Assembly: GCA_002371785.1 (NCBI GenBank)
Contig: DFGU01000014.1
Coordinates: 10,581-31,837 of the forward strand
From: Bacteroidales bacterium UBA3742
Lineage (GTDB): Bacteria; Bacteroidota; Bacteroidia; Bacteroidales; Paludibacteraceae
Direction of reading: 5' to 3'
DNA length: 21,257 nucleotides
Below, in pieces: positions 1 through 7,410 of this stretch (its first letter is position 1; every line of letters starts with the position of its first letter). The position numbers were made by a program, and so were the translations under genes. The notes below the pieces were generated by a model that ran no database searches, was not told where the DNA came from, and was given only the letters and a program-made list of their open reading frames with translations.

Positions 1-567
1 GCCGTTCATAGCATGCTCTTCCAGATAGGCGACGCCCACTACGACCTGGAGCAGACCATGCACGACTACCGCCATTGGAAAGTGGTCAGCGAGAGTGCCA
101 ACGAACTGATACTCAGCCATACCGAGGGCAAGAACTACTTGGGTATCTTCAAGTGGAGCATTACGCGCAACTACGTGGTTAATCCCAAGACCTACGCCCT
201 GATACGTCTGTCGGAGCACCTGACTATGGATGTCAATATACCCTTCGGAAAGCGACTGAAGGGACAAGAACTGTTGCTGCTCAACCTACTCAATATGTCG
301 GAGTCACAATATGAAAAATTCCGACTACGCAAAGGTCATCTGGACTGCACGCTGCAGACCACCTACCAGCGCCGCAACGGACAGATCTACATCTTGGAGA
401 AAAACCTTCGTACCGATGCCACCATTACCGGCACCAAGGATCGCGTCATACCGATCCACTTCAAGGCCGGCCAACGCGTCACCTCGCTGGAAACCCAAGG
501 CGTAAAACCGCTCAAGCGCAACCAGATCACCAAGCGCTTCCCCCGCCAAATCGTAGAAATATTCTGA
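1..567 (+). CDS. Unrecognised protein, C-terminal part (5' end outside window)
   Basis: The reading frame is open from base 1 to a TGA at 565-567, so the gene probably starts upstream of the window. The first ATG in view (base 13) need not be the true start. The visible 188 residues have no membrane helix. They are rich in alternating hydrophobic and charged stretches and have a basic C-terminus (many K and R in the last 40 residues). The order 'GIFKWSITRNYVVNPKTYAL' then 'Y..RNGQIYILEKNLRTDA' resembles the C-terminal beta-rich half of Bacteroidota exported proteins that begin with a carboxypeptidase-regulatory-like domain. This resemblance is from memory and weak. The next promoter starts 5 bases after the stop, so the downstream genes are a separate unit. 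No function is assigned. Confidence 0.6.
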   Translation, partial: AVHSMLFQIGDAHYDLEQTMHDYRHWKVVSESANELILSHTEGKNYLGIFKWSITRNYVVNPKTYALIRLSEHLTMDVNIPFGKRLKGQELLLLNLLNMSESQYEKFRLRKGHLDCTLQTTYQRRNGQIYILEKNLRTDATITGTKDRVIPIHFKAGQRVTSLETQGVKPLKRNQITKRFPRQIVEIF

Positions 568-571
568 TTTA

Positions 572-603
572 TTTGCATATATCAGAAAAAAGTTGTAATT
601 TTG
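572..603 (+). promoter_or_regulatory. Bacteroidota-type promoter for the ATPase/STAS-like pair
   Basis: TTTG at 572-575 and TAATTTTG at 596-603 are separated by exactly 20 bases, matching the -33/-7 pattern of the Bacteroidota housekeeping sigma factor. The -7 box overlaps a TTG at 601 that would otherwise be an in-frame start, so translation must begin downstream, at ATG 625. Confidence 0.85.
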
Positions 604-624
604 CAGCGGAAATTGAAAAAAATC

Positions 625-1344
625 ATGACAAATAGTACGGACATATTCTCTTTGGAAAGCACCTTATCGACGTTCTTTGATCGTGTCACCAAGAGCGATC
701 GAACAGGAGCTGGGTATCCTTTCCTACAGGCTATGACTTCTATTTTTCATGGTCAATTATCCGCGATGGTCATTCCTTTTGCCTTGGACGATGACTCAAC
801 TGCGCAAGTAATAGCTCAATTGAAAGAACACCTCACGCCATATTGTCCGGACATTCTAAAATCGCTCAATATGCCACTAACATACCTGCTTGACGAGTTG
901 ATTTGCAACATTCAGCAGCACGCGCAAGCAGACAAAGGATACGCGTATCTCATGTACAACAAGGCTGCCAAGACGATAGAAATCCTCATCGCGGATTTTG
1001 GCATTACAATTTACGGTAGTTACGTGGCTGCACAGAAACATCTTGATAAATTGGGCGATAGCGATGCCGAGGCTCTTAATCTCGCACAAAACGGCTATTC
1101 GGTAAAGAACTTGCCGGATACGGAGAATCGCGGCTATGGTATTTCTTCGAACATTAAAATGGTGGCAGAAGGTTTGCATGGCGAGTTTGCCGTACTCTCC
1201 GGCAATGCGCTGATGTTGCAAGTACCGAACAAACGTGCTATTCTTGCCCTGCCACCGGAAATTGATTTTAAAGGCACAATGATCATGGTTCGTATTCCCG
1301 CAGAAGTGCCAGATGGGTTTAACCTTTATAATTATATGAGTTAG
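625..1344 (+). CDS. GHKL-type ATP-binding protein (histidine-kinase-like ATPase)
   Basis: A 239-residue protein with the hallmarks of a GHKL ATPase fold. The N-box is DELICNIQQHA at residues 90-100, the G1-like motif IADFGITI is around 121-128, and RGYGIS at 169-174 is a G2-like lid glycine stretch. There is no phospho-acceptor histidine domain, membrane helix or receiver domain, so it is more like an anti-sigma-type or stand-alone ATPase than a sensor kinase. The in-frame TTG at 601 lies inside the promoter -7 box, so ATG 625 is chosen. The stop is one base from the ATG of a STAS-like protein, which suggests a coupled pair. ATPase plus STAS recalls partner-switching modules, but no sigma factor or phosphatase is adjacent. 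The family call is good; the biological role is unknown. Confidence 0.78.
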   Translation: MTNSTDIFSLESTLSTFFDRVTKSDRTGAGYPFLQAMTSIFHGQLSAMVIPFALDDDSTAQVIAQLKEHLTPYCPDILKSLNMPLTYLLDELICNIQQHAQADKGYAYLMYNKAAKTIEILIADFGITIYGSYVAAQKHLDKLGDSDAEALNLAQNGYSVKNLPDTENRGYGISSNIKMVAEGLHGEFAVLSGNALMLQVPNKRAILALPPEIDFKGTMIMVRIPAEVPDGFNLYNYMS

Positions 1345-1345
1345 T

Positions 1346-1681
1346 ATGAAGCAGATTATCAATATGCAAGAGCAATATGGCGCTGAATTACATACGCGTC
1401 AGATGATTGAGCGTTTAGCAGCATCGTTAGAACCGTCCAACGAATACTTGTTGGATATGAGCGGTGTGGCACAAATTTCCCGTTCAGCGGCAGACGAACT
1501 CTACAATCTCACACATAGCGATATGCATGTGGATTTGATCAATCTGGAGCCGTTTGTAGAGAAAATGCTCTCTGCCGTTACCAAAGGCCGTTTCTTGCCG
1601 CGTCAACATTCAGCAGGAGATATGCCTATTATACATTGTGCCACTATTGGCAGCGTCCAGCGCCAATTGATGGCGAAATAG
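1346..1681 (+). CDS. STAS-like domain protein (DUF4325 type)
   Basis: A 111-residue cytoplasmic protein. Residues 34-52 (LLDMSGVAQISRSAADEL) match the signature of STAS-like DUF4325 proteins: a beta strand ending in D-x-S-G-V, then an ISRSxADEL helix. The Ser residues there sit where STAS anti-anti-sigma factors carry their phosphorylatable serine. It starts one base after the stop of the GHKL ATPase, so the two are almost certainly co-translated. By analogy the ATPase may bind or phosphorylate this protein; that is inference. No gene for a regulated target is obvious nearby. Confidence in the family is moderate because the protein is short and the call is from memory of the motif. Confidence 0.68.
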   Translation: MKQIINMQEQYGAELHTRQMIERLAASLEPSNEYLLDMSGVAQISRSAADELYNLTHSDMHVDLINLEPFVEKMLSAVTKGRFLPRQHSAGDMPIIHCATIGSVQRQLMAK

Positions 1682-1774
1682 CCCTCTCGTCCCCATCCAT
1701 GACGTAAAACCGGATCATCGCTTGCCAACGTAAAAAGGAAATATAATACAGACAAATGAAAAGAACATCATGAT

Positions 1775-2911
1775 ATGAAAAAGTTATTTTTATTATTGAT
1801 CTGTAGCCTAATGATTAGTTTGAGCTATGCACAATCTACATGGCCTCAATTGGAAAAGGGAAAGAGTTTCCAGTATCCCTTGGATAAACATGGGAAAAAG
1901 TATTTAGAGTTTTATTTACAAGACATTCAATATTCTGACAGTACCGAACGAAGTTGCATGGCTTTGTATACTTTTCGTGTTTCTTCTATTGGTACCGGGA
2001 CCGCTATAGGAGATTTCCAAAAATTACCCAAAAAGACCATAGCTGTCAAGAGCCCATATTTCCTTATATATACCGGTATCTCTTGAAGTAAACCTATTGA
2101 AATGCTATCAAAAAGCGACATAGTTATTCCACAAGATTCTGCTACTATAATCCAATATAAATTTGAGTATATCGGTCAGAGAACGGAGTTTTATGTTAAT
2201 AAAGAAAAAGTTGCCTACTTAAATATCAATTATGACAACACTATTGCGCTTCAAAAACTGGCCGAGGAAAAAAGAAAATTATGGGCTAAAGAAAAATATG
2301 CATCCCTTTCTCAAAGTTTCAACATAAGTATCGCTGAGCAGAGAAGTTGTGGCGTTGATACGCTGTTTCTTTATTCTAGTAAAATGTCACCATATGATAC
2401 AGACATCAGTAGATATTACATCATAGACTCGCAAAAAATGATGGTTATATGTACTGAAGAAAAGCTCCAATATATAGACACATTTTACTTTGACAAAATG
2501 TCGGAGTATCTCTTAGAGGAATATAATAAAGAAGTTGAGGAGATGCAGAGGTTGGCAAAGTTGAAAAGTAAAAATGTCTCTGAGATAGATGCACGTGAAG
2601 TTTTTGACTACTTCAAGGGAACGGATATTGTAGAGTTTACCAAACTGATGAGGAATAAGAAATTAGCAGTAACACCATGTTGCTACGAAACCACTTTCTA
2701 CGATAAGTCTGAAAAAAAAGATGTGCTATTTCAATTTACTTTCTGGGATGGTAAGTTAGCAAGTATTAAACGGGAATCTACAAATACAATGCCCACAAAT
2801 GATGTATGGTCAGCATTTATGTTATTAGAAGCTGTAGATACATTTAGAGATTTAGGAAAAGCCCTGGAGATCTTGAAAAGAGATAGGCAAAACACTTCTA
2901 CGAAAAAATGA
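1775..2911 (+). pseudogene. Exported protein gene interrupted by one in-frame TGA
   Basis: Two open stretches, 1775-2086 and 2102-2911, lie in the same frame. They are separated only by TGA at 2084-2086, with no other stop across the 1137-base span. The first begins with a clear signal peptide (MKKLFLLLICSLMISLSYAQ). The second has no signal peptide and starts mid-flow at ATG 2102. With the TGA changed to one sense codon this becomes a 378-residue exported protein of unknown family, with a charged helical middle (around EEYNKEVEEMQRLAKLKSK). Several other genes here end in TGA, so the stop is genuine rather than recoded. It may be a recent nonsense mutation, a sequencing error, or less likely two genes. 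The stretch is clearly more AT-rich than the flanking genes, which could indicate acquisition. No promoter of the usual form is visible in 1682-1774. Confidence 0.6.
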
Positions 2912-3015
2912 TTCTGGAACCAAACAAGTAAGTTGGTCTAAAGTCATCATAAAAATGTCCGATTGTTAAGATTCTGCATTTCCCCTACCTTCGAGCAGTC
3001 ATTCTTCAGATTGGA

Positions 3016-3048
3016 CCGACAGTGAGCCGACGGTCAACCGACGGTAAA
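3016..3048. repeat. Three tandem 11-base direct repeats
   Basis: CCGACAGTGAG (3016-3026), CCGACGGTCAA (3027-3037) and CCGACGGTAAA (3038-3048) are head-to-tail units with consensus CCGACRGTNAR. The 11-base period would put each unit on the same helix face, as in a protein-binding iteron array. They lie about 120 bases upstream of the valS promoter. No binding protein can be named. Confidence 0.5.
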
Positions 3049-3105
3049 GGCTAACGTCAGGCCTCTGTCAAGCCAATAAATGACCCGTATTTTTGCAATC
3101 TGTAT

Positions 3106-3131
3106 TATATTATATATAAATATATAATATA
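3106..3131. repeat. AT-only 12-base perfect inverted repeat
   Basis: TATATTATATAT (3106-3117) and ATATATAATATA (3120-3131) are perfect inverted arms around AA. The surrounding 3101-3142 is almost pure A and T. It could be an upstream element of the valS promoter, a nucleoid-protein site or a cruciform-prone stretch. Low-complexity sequence makes chance palindromes more likely. Confidence 0.5.
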
Positions 3132-3165
3132 CAATTTATAAATCGCCTTTTTATGTAGAAAATCC

Positions 3166-3196
3166 TTGCACATGTGCGATTTTTTTCGTACCTTTG
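3166..3196 (+). promoter_or_regulatory. valS promoter with a palindrome in the spacer
   Basis: TTG at 3166-3168 and TACCTTTG at 3189-3196 are 20 bases apart, a full Bacteroidota promoter. The perfect palindrome GCACATGTGC (3168-3177) overlaps the -33 box and the start of the spacer, where a bound repressor would block RNA polymerase. Whether it is an operator is inference. Confidence 0.85.
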
Positions 3197-3203
3197 CAGC
3201 CGT

Positions 3204-3252
3204 TTTTGAAAATTTGAAATCATAAATTTGAAATCATAAATCATAAATTATG
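3204..3252 (+). repeat. 7-base tandem array running into the valS start codon
   Basis: From 3211 the leader reads as consecutive heptamers: AATTTGA, AATCATA, AATTTGA, AATCATA, AATCATA, then AATTATG, whose last three bases are the valS ATG (3250-3252). A degenerate unit (TTTTGAA) precedes them at 3204-3210. The result is an A/T-rich, probably unstructured 5' leader in place of a Shine-Dalgarno sequence. Confidence 0.75.
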
Positions 3253-5883
3253 GATTCTAAGTACAATCCTACTGACATTGAAGCCCGCTGGTATCAGTAC
3301 TGGCTGGACAACAATCTTTTTCACAGCGAGCCGGATAGCCGCGAGCCGTTTACCGTCGTTATTCCGCCGCCCAACGTGACGGGTGTGCTGCATATGGGGC
3401 ATGTGCTCAACGAGACGATCCAAGATATCCTGGTGCGTCGTGCGCGTCTGGAAGGCAAGAACGCCTGCTGGGTACCGGGTACCGACCATGCCTCGATCGC
3501 TACCGAAGCCAAGGTCATCAAGCGCCTCAAGGAACAGGGCATCAACAAATCCGACCTCACCCGCGAGCAGTTCCTCAAGCATGCCTGGGACTGGACCGAC
3601 GAGCACGGAGGTATCATCCTCAAGCAGCTCCGCAAACTGGGCTGCTCTTGCGACTGGCAACGTACCGCCTTCACGATGGATGAGACGCGCTCCCGAGCCG
3701 TCATCAAGGTTTTCTGCGACCTCTATAAGAAAGGCCTCATCTACCGCGGCCTGCGTATGGTGAACTGGGATCCCGAGCGCCAGACAGCCCTCTCCGACGA
3801 GGAGGTGATCTACCACGAGGAGCACAGCAAGTTCTACTACCTGCGCTACGAGGTAGCCGAAGAGCCCGGCAAGTACGCCATCGTCGCTACCACCCGTCCG
3901 GAGACCATCTTCGGCGATATAGCCGTCTGCATCAACCCCAAGGAGGAGAAGAACCAGTGGCTCAAGGGTAAGCACGTACGCGTACCGGGCGTAGGACGCG
4001 TCATTCCTATCATCGAGGACCGCTACGTAGAGATCGGCTTCGGTACGGGATGCCTCAAGGTCACCCCCGCGCATGACGTGAACGACTATGCGCTCGGACA
4101 GAAATACAACCTCAAGACCATCGACATCTTCACACCTGATGCCCACCTCAATATGGACACCATGGAGCCGGAGCTCATGGACAACGTACGCAAGTACCAC
4201 GGCATGGACCGCTTCGAGTGCCGCCGTCAGATCGTAGAAGACCTGCAGGCGCTTGGCCTCGTGGAGAAAATAGAGGACTATGATAACAAAGTCGGCTACT
4301 CCGAGCGTACCAACGTTCCTATCGAGCCGCGGCTCTCGCTGCAGTGGTTCGTACGCATGCAGCACTTTGCAGACATCGCCCTGCCGCCCGTTATGAACGA
4401 CGACATCGTTTTCTATCCGGCGAAATACAAGAACACCTACCGCAACTGGCTCGAAAACATCAAGGACTGGTGTATCTCCCGTCAACTCTGGTGGGGTCAC
4501 CGTATTCCGGCATACTACGATGCCGACCTGCTCGCCGAGACCGGTCTGGAGAACTATCCGGACGACAAGATCATCGTCTCGGAGACCAAACCCGAGGGCA
4601 ACTACGTACAGGACGAAGGCGCCCTGGATACCTGGTTCAGCTCTTGGCTCTGGCCAATCTCGCTCTTCGATGGCATCGAGAACCCGAACAACCCGGAACT
4701 CCAATACTACTACCCCACCGCCGACCTCGTAACGGGTCCGGATATCATCTTCTTCTGGGTAGCACGTATGATCATGGCGGGCTACGAGTACGTGGGCAAG
4801 ATGCCGTTCAAGCACGTTTACTTCACCGGTATCGTACGCGACAAACTGGGTCGCAAGATGTCCAAGTCACTCGGCAACAGTCCCGACCCGCTCGACCTCA
4901 TCGAGCGTTATGGTGCCGACGGTGTACGTATGGGTATCCTGCTCTCGGCTCCTGCCGGCAACGATATCCTGTACGATGACTCGCTCTGCGAGCAGGGACG
5001 TAACTTCTGCAACAAGATATGGAACTGCTTCCGTATGGTCAAAGGACTGGAAGTCACAGATATTCCGCAGCCCGAGACCTCGAAATATGCTATCGAGTGG
5101 TTTACCGCCAAATTGGCTGAGACCGAAGCCGAGATAGCCGACCTCTTCAGCAAATACCGCCTCTCTGAAGCGCTGATGGAGATCTACAAGCTCTACTGCG
5201 ATGAGTTCAGCGGCTGGTACCTGGAGATGATCAAACCGGCTTACCAGCAGCCTATCGACCGCGCTACCTATGAGGCTACACTCTCGTTCTTCGACCGTCT
5301 GCTGCGCGTACTGCATCCGTTCATGCCGTTCATTACGGAAGAACTCTGGCAGGGCTTAGAGCCGGGCAAGGAAGGCTGCGCTGTGAAGTCGATCATGAAT
5401 ACTACGCTGGAGCCTATCGGCCAGATCAACACCGGCATCCTCGCCGAGGTTGAAGACCTCAAAGCTATCATCGGCGGCGTGCGTAATGCGCGAGCTCAGA
5501 AGAACATCCCGCAGAAGGAGCGCCTGACGCTCATCTCGCCCGTGGCCCTCAACCCGCTCGTGAACAAACTCGCGAATGTAGAGGTAAAGGTTATGGGTGA
5601 CGGGTTACAGGTTACGGGTAACTGCTCCAAGTTCATCGTGGGTACGACAGAGTTTGCCATCCCGATGGATCAGTTTATCAACGTGGACGAGGAGATCAAG
5701 AAGCTCGAAGCGGACCTCGCACACCAGCAGGGCTTCCTGCGTGGCGTCATGGCAAAACTCTCCAACGAGCGCTTCGTGCAGAATGCCAAGCCGGAGATCG
5801 TAGCACTGGAGCAAAAGAAGAAATCCGATGCCGAAGCACGTATCGCGGCTATAGAAGAAGCCATTCGCGCACTAAAAGGCTAA
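3250..5883 (+). CDS. valS: Valyl-tRNA synthetase
   Basis: An 877-residue class I aminoacyl-tRNA synthetase that charges tRNA-Val with valine in the cytoplasm. The HIGH-type signature is PNVTGVLHMGH at 41-51 and KMSKS lies at 536-540. The editing (CP1) domain lies between them (TTRPETIFGD, then GTGCLKVTPAHD). The anticodon-binding helical domain follows. The last 65 residues form the charged coiled-coil tRNA arm typical of ValRS. Length fits the family. The start is ATG 3250, just after the promoter and heptamer leader, giving the expected N-terminus (MDSKYNPTDIEARWYQYW). Residues about 780-791 are encoded by a heptamer array, and another array covers the stop codon. It is single-gene, convergent with the next gene, and closed by a terminator at 5938-5976. 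Confidence 0.98.
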   Translation: MDSKYNPTDIEARWYQYWLDNNLFHSEPDSREPFTVVIPPPNVTGVLHMGHVLNETIQDILVRRARLEGKNACWVPGTDHASIATEAKVIKRLKEQGINKSDLTREQFLKHAWDWTDEHGGIILKQLRKLGCSCDWQRTAFTMDETRSRAVIKVFCDLYKKGLIYRGLRMVNWDPERQTALSDEEVIYHEEHSKFYYLRYEVAEEPGKYAIVATTRPETIFGDIAVCINPKEEKNQWLKGKHVRVPGVGRVIPIIEDRYVEIGFGTGCLKVTPAHDVNDYALGQKYNLKTIDIFTPDAHLNMDTMEPELMDNVRKYHGMDRFECRRQIVEDLQALGLVEKIEDYDNKVGYSERTNVPIEPRLSLQWFVRMQHFADIALPPVMNDDIVFYPAKYKNTYRNWLENIKDWCISRQLWWGHRIPAYYDADLLAETGLENYPDDKIIVSETKPEGNYVQDEGALDTWFSSWLWPISLFDGIENPNNPELQYYYPTADLVTGPDIIFFWVARMIMAGYEYVGKMPFKHVYFTGIVRDKLGRKMSKSLGNSPDPLDLIERYGADGVRMGILLSAPAGNDILYDDSLCEQGRNFCNKIWNCFRMVKGLEVTDIPQPETSKYAIEWFTAKLAETEAEIADLFSKYRLSEALMEIYKLYCDEFSGWYLEMIKPAYQQPIDRATYEATLSFFDRLLRVLHPFMPFITEELWQGLEPGKEGCAVKSIMNTTLEPIGQINTGILAEVEDLKAIIGGVRNARAQKNIPQKERLTLISPVALNPLVNKLANVEVKVMGDGLQVTGNCSKFIVGTTEFAIPMDQFINVDEEIKKLEADLAHQQGFLRGVMAKLSNERFVQNAKPEIVALEQKKKSDAEARIAAIEEAIRALKG
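5588..5622 (+). repeat. 7-base tandem array inside valS coding sequence
   Basis: Five consecutive heptamers, AGGTTAT, GGGTGAC, GGGTTAC, AGGTTAC and GGGTAAC, fill these 35 bases inside the valS frame. They encode residues about 780-791, in the variable linker before the conserved 'FIVGTTEFAIPM' stretch. Seven-base units inside a coding region shift codon phase each repeat, so the encoded residues are not themselves periodic. Confidence 0.75.
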
Positions 5884-5934
5884 AGACGAATGGCTAAAGG
5901 CGAAAGGCTGACAGCTGATAGCTGACGGCTGACG
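5879..5934 (+). repeat. 7-base tandem array over the valS stop codon
   Basis: Eight heptamers run without interruption: GCTAAAG, ACGAATG, GCTAAAG, GCGAAAG, GCTGACA, GCTGATA, GCTGACG, GCTGACG. The first unit contains the last base pair of the final Gly codon and the valS stop TAA (5881-5883). The array ends four bases before the terminator stem. Confidence 0.8.
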
Positions 5935-5937
5935 GCC

Positions 5938-5976
5938 AAAAAATATCCCGCTCTCTCGTAGGGCGGGATATTTTTT
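5938..5976. terminator. Bidirectional intrinsic terminator between convergent valS and LRR gene
   Basis: A 14-base perfect stem, AAAAAATATCCCGC (5938-5951) pairing with GCGGGATATTTTTT (5963-5976), has an 11-base loop. It has a GC core, a T-run at its right edge and an A-run at its left edge, so it can stop transcription from both directions. Confidence 0.93.
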
Positions 5977-5984
5977 GCTCATTC

Positions 5985-7406
5985 TCATTTCAACGCTTGA
6001 CCTGTCACCGTATATACCCTATCGCCACGCAGAATGTATAGCTGACCATTGACAATCACTTTGCGGACTTTCTCTGAATCGGTACTCATCGGTTCAAAGA
6101 AACCTTCCGGAAAGGTTGTACGGAAAATGCCATTTACCTGATAAATAGTTGAACTGTCATCGGCAACGCCGTTAATGGAATAATTGTAATCTGTTCCCGG
6201 CTCCAGATCTTCTACTGAAAGTACGAAATAGTCTGTAGAACTATGTGTCGTATCCATTTTTTGCTGATAAACCGAAGGCATAAAGCGTTGCGAGGATTGC
6301 AAGTTGCCTTCACCGTCCACCACATACTGCGCAATTTGCTGTCCGGAGGTATATACTTTGATGGTATATTCAATCACATCGGGGTTGGGAAACCATGTAA
6401 TCAACGCACTGCTGTCCGAAATATCCATCACGTTGGATATATCATCTCCGAAAGCGTATATCCCCTTGAAATGGTCGGCATATGCAGCGATGCTTTTGTA
6501 GGTTGAGACACTCTCCGCCGGCACGAACAGGCGGACTTTGGATTTGTCAACTCGCAGGAAAGCATTGGTATGACAAGTGGGCGGTGTCACACAATCAATA
6601 AAGACAGATTTCAAGCGGTCTATTCCTGTGGCTCCGGGAACGGCACCTCCGGTATATGGATCGGAAGGATACCCGCCTATGATTTCTTCTCCTATGTTGA
6701 CTACATTCTTCGGGATATAGAGTTTCTCCAGCGATTCGCATCCCCGGAAAGCCAAATTATTCAGTCTCGTTACACCTTCGGGGATAGAGATGCTTTTCAA
6801 CGCGGCGCAAGACCGGAAACACTCATACGAAATAAATGTCATCGAAGCCGGAAGCTGGATTTGCTCTAACGAGGAGCAGGCAAACAGGAAATGATTCGGC
6901 AGACTCGTCAGTTTATCGGGCAATTGGATTTCCCTCAAGGCGATACAACGCTGAAAGGCTGTTATGCCCAGACTGTTGATGCATTCCGGTATGACTACTT
7001 TCTCAATAGACGAGCAGAAACGGAACGCCTCATTACCGATGGATTGCAAGTTGGGCAATTCCAGCGACGTGATACCACGATGGTCATAGAAAGCCGCACT
7101 ACCTATATCGGTGATTGTATTCGGCAGCGTCAGTGCCGTCAGTCTTGCACCAAGAAAGGCCTTGGAGCCGATAGCTGTAACGGTATAGGACTGATTGTTG
7201 TATGTCACGATGTCCGGTATCGTGATGGCTCCCGAATACGTACTGGGGTCGCTTGGCCATACCGGTACGGTGTCGTTCGGATAAGTTACGGTGGCAGTAT
7301 TCGTTTCGTCATCCAGCAGATAATACACGCCGCCTATCGCTACTCCATTTCCGTAAGCAGCTATGGACAACACTAATATCAAAAAGAGAGCGTAAAATTT
7401 CTTCAT
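5985..7406 (-). CDS. Exported BspA-like leucine-rich repeat protein with T9SS-like C-terminal tail
   Basis: A 473-residue exported protein and the last gene of the four-gene operon, starting four bases after the TPR gene's stop. Residues 1-19 are a signal peptide. Residues about 60-270 hold seven or so LRR_5/BspA-type repeats of about 23 residues, recognisable by repeated 'I..AF..C.SL..I.IP' phasing. Residues about 330-430 look like a fibronectin-III-like module (SALITWFPNP... LEPGTDYNYSI). The last 30 residues (KVIVNGQLYILRGDRVYTV) resemble the short sorting tail of type IX secretion cargo. BspA-like repeats in this phylum bind proteins and host matrix. In this operon the protein could be the outer sensor, but that is inference. 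Domain calls are firm; the role is unknown. Confidence 0.85.
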   Translation of the reverse strand: MKKFYALFLILVLSIAAYGNGVAIGGVYYLLDDETNTATVTYPNDTVPVWPSDPSTYSGAITIPDIVTYNNQSYTVTAIGSKAFLGARLTALTLPNTITDIGSAAFYDHRGITSLELPNLQSIGNEAFRFCSSIEKVVIPECINSLGITAFQRCIALREIQLPDKLTSLPNHFLFACSSLEQIQLPASMTFISYECFRSCAALKSISIPEGVTRLNNLAFRGCESLEKLYIPKNVVNIGEEIIGGYPSDPYTGGAVPGATGIDRLKSVFIDCVTPPTCHTNAFLRVDKSKVRLFVPAESVSTYKSIAAYADHFKGIYAFGDDISNVMDISDSSALITWFPNPDVIEYTIKVYTSGQQIAQYVVDGEGNLQSSQRFMPSVYQQKMDTTHSSTDYFVLSVEDLEPGTDYNYSINGVADDSSTIYQVNGIFRTTFPEGFFEPMSTDSEKVRKVIVNGQLYILRGDRVYTVTGQALK

Positions 7407-7410
7407 ACTA

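Noticed and set aside
601..624. TTG start for the GHKL ATPase
   Set aside because: The TTG is part of the promoter -7 box and would lie upstream of the transcript start; ATG 625 is the first usable start.
1775..2911. Alternative genetic code with TGA read as an amino acid
   Set aside because: Other clear genes here (for example those ending at 567, 8949 and 18746) use TGA as their normal stop.
3211..3252. CRISPR or phage attachment site
   Set aside because: Units are 7 bases in direct tandem with no spacers, and no integrase or cas gene is in the window.
3241..4815. Long minus-strand open frame (524 codons) opposite valS
   Set aside because: It is the antisense shadow of a GC-rich, well-recognised valS; its translation is Val/Leu/Asp-rich with no family features.
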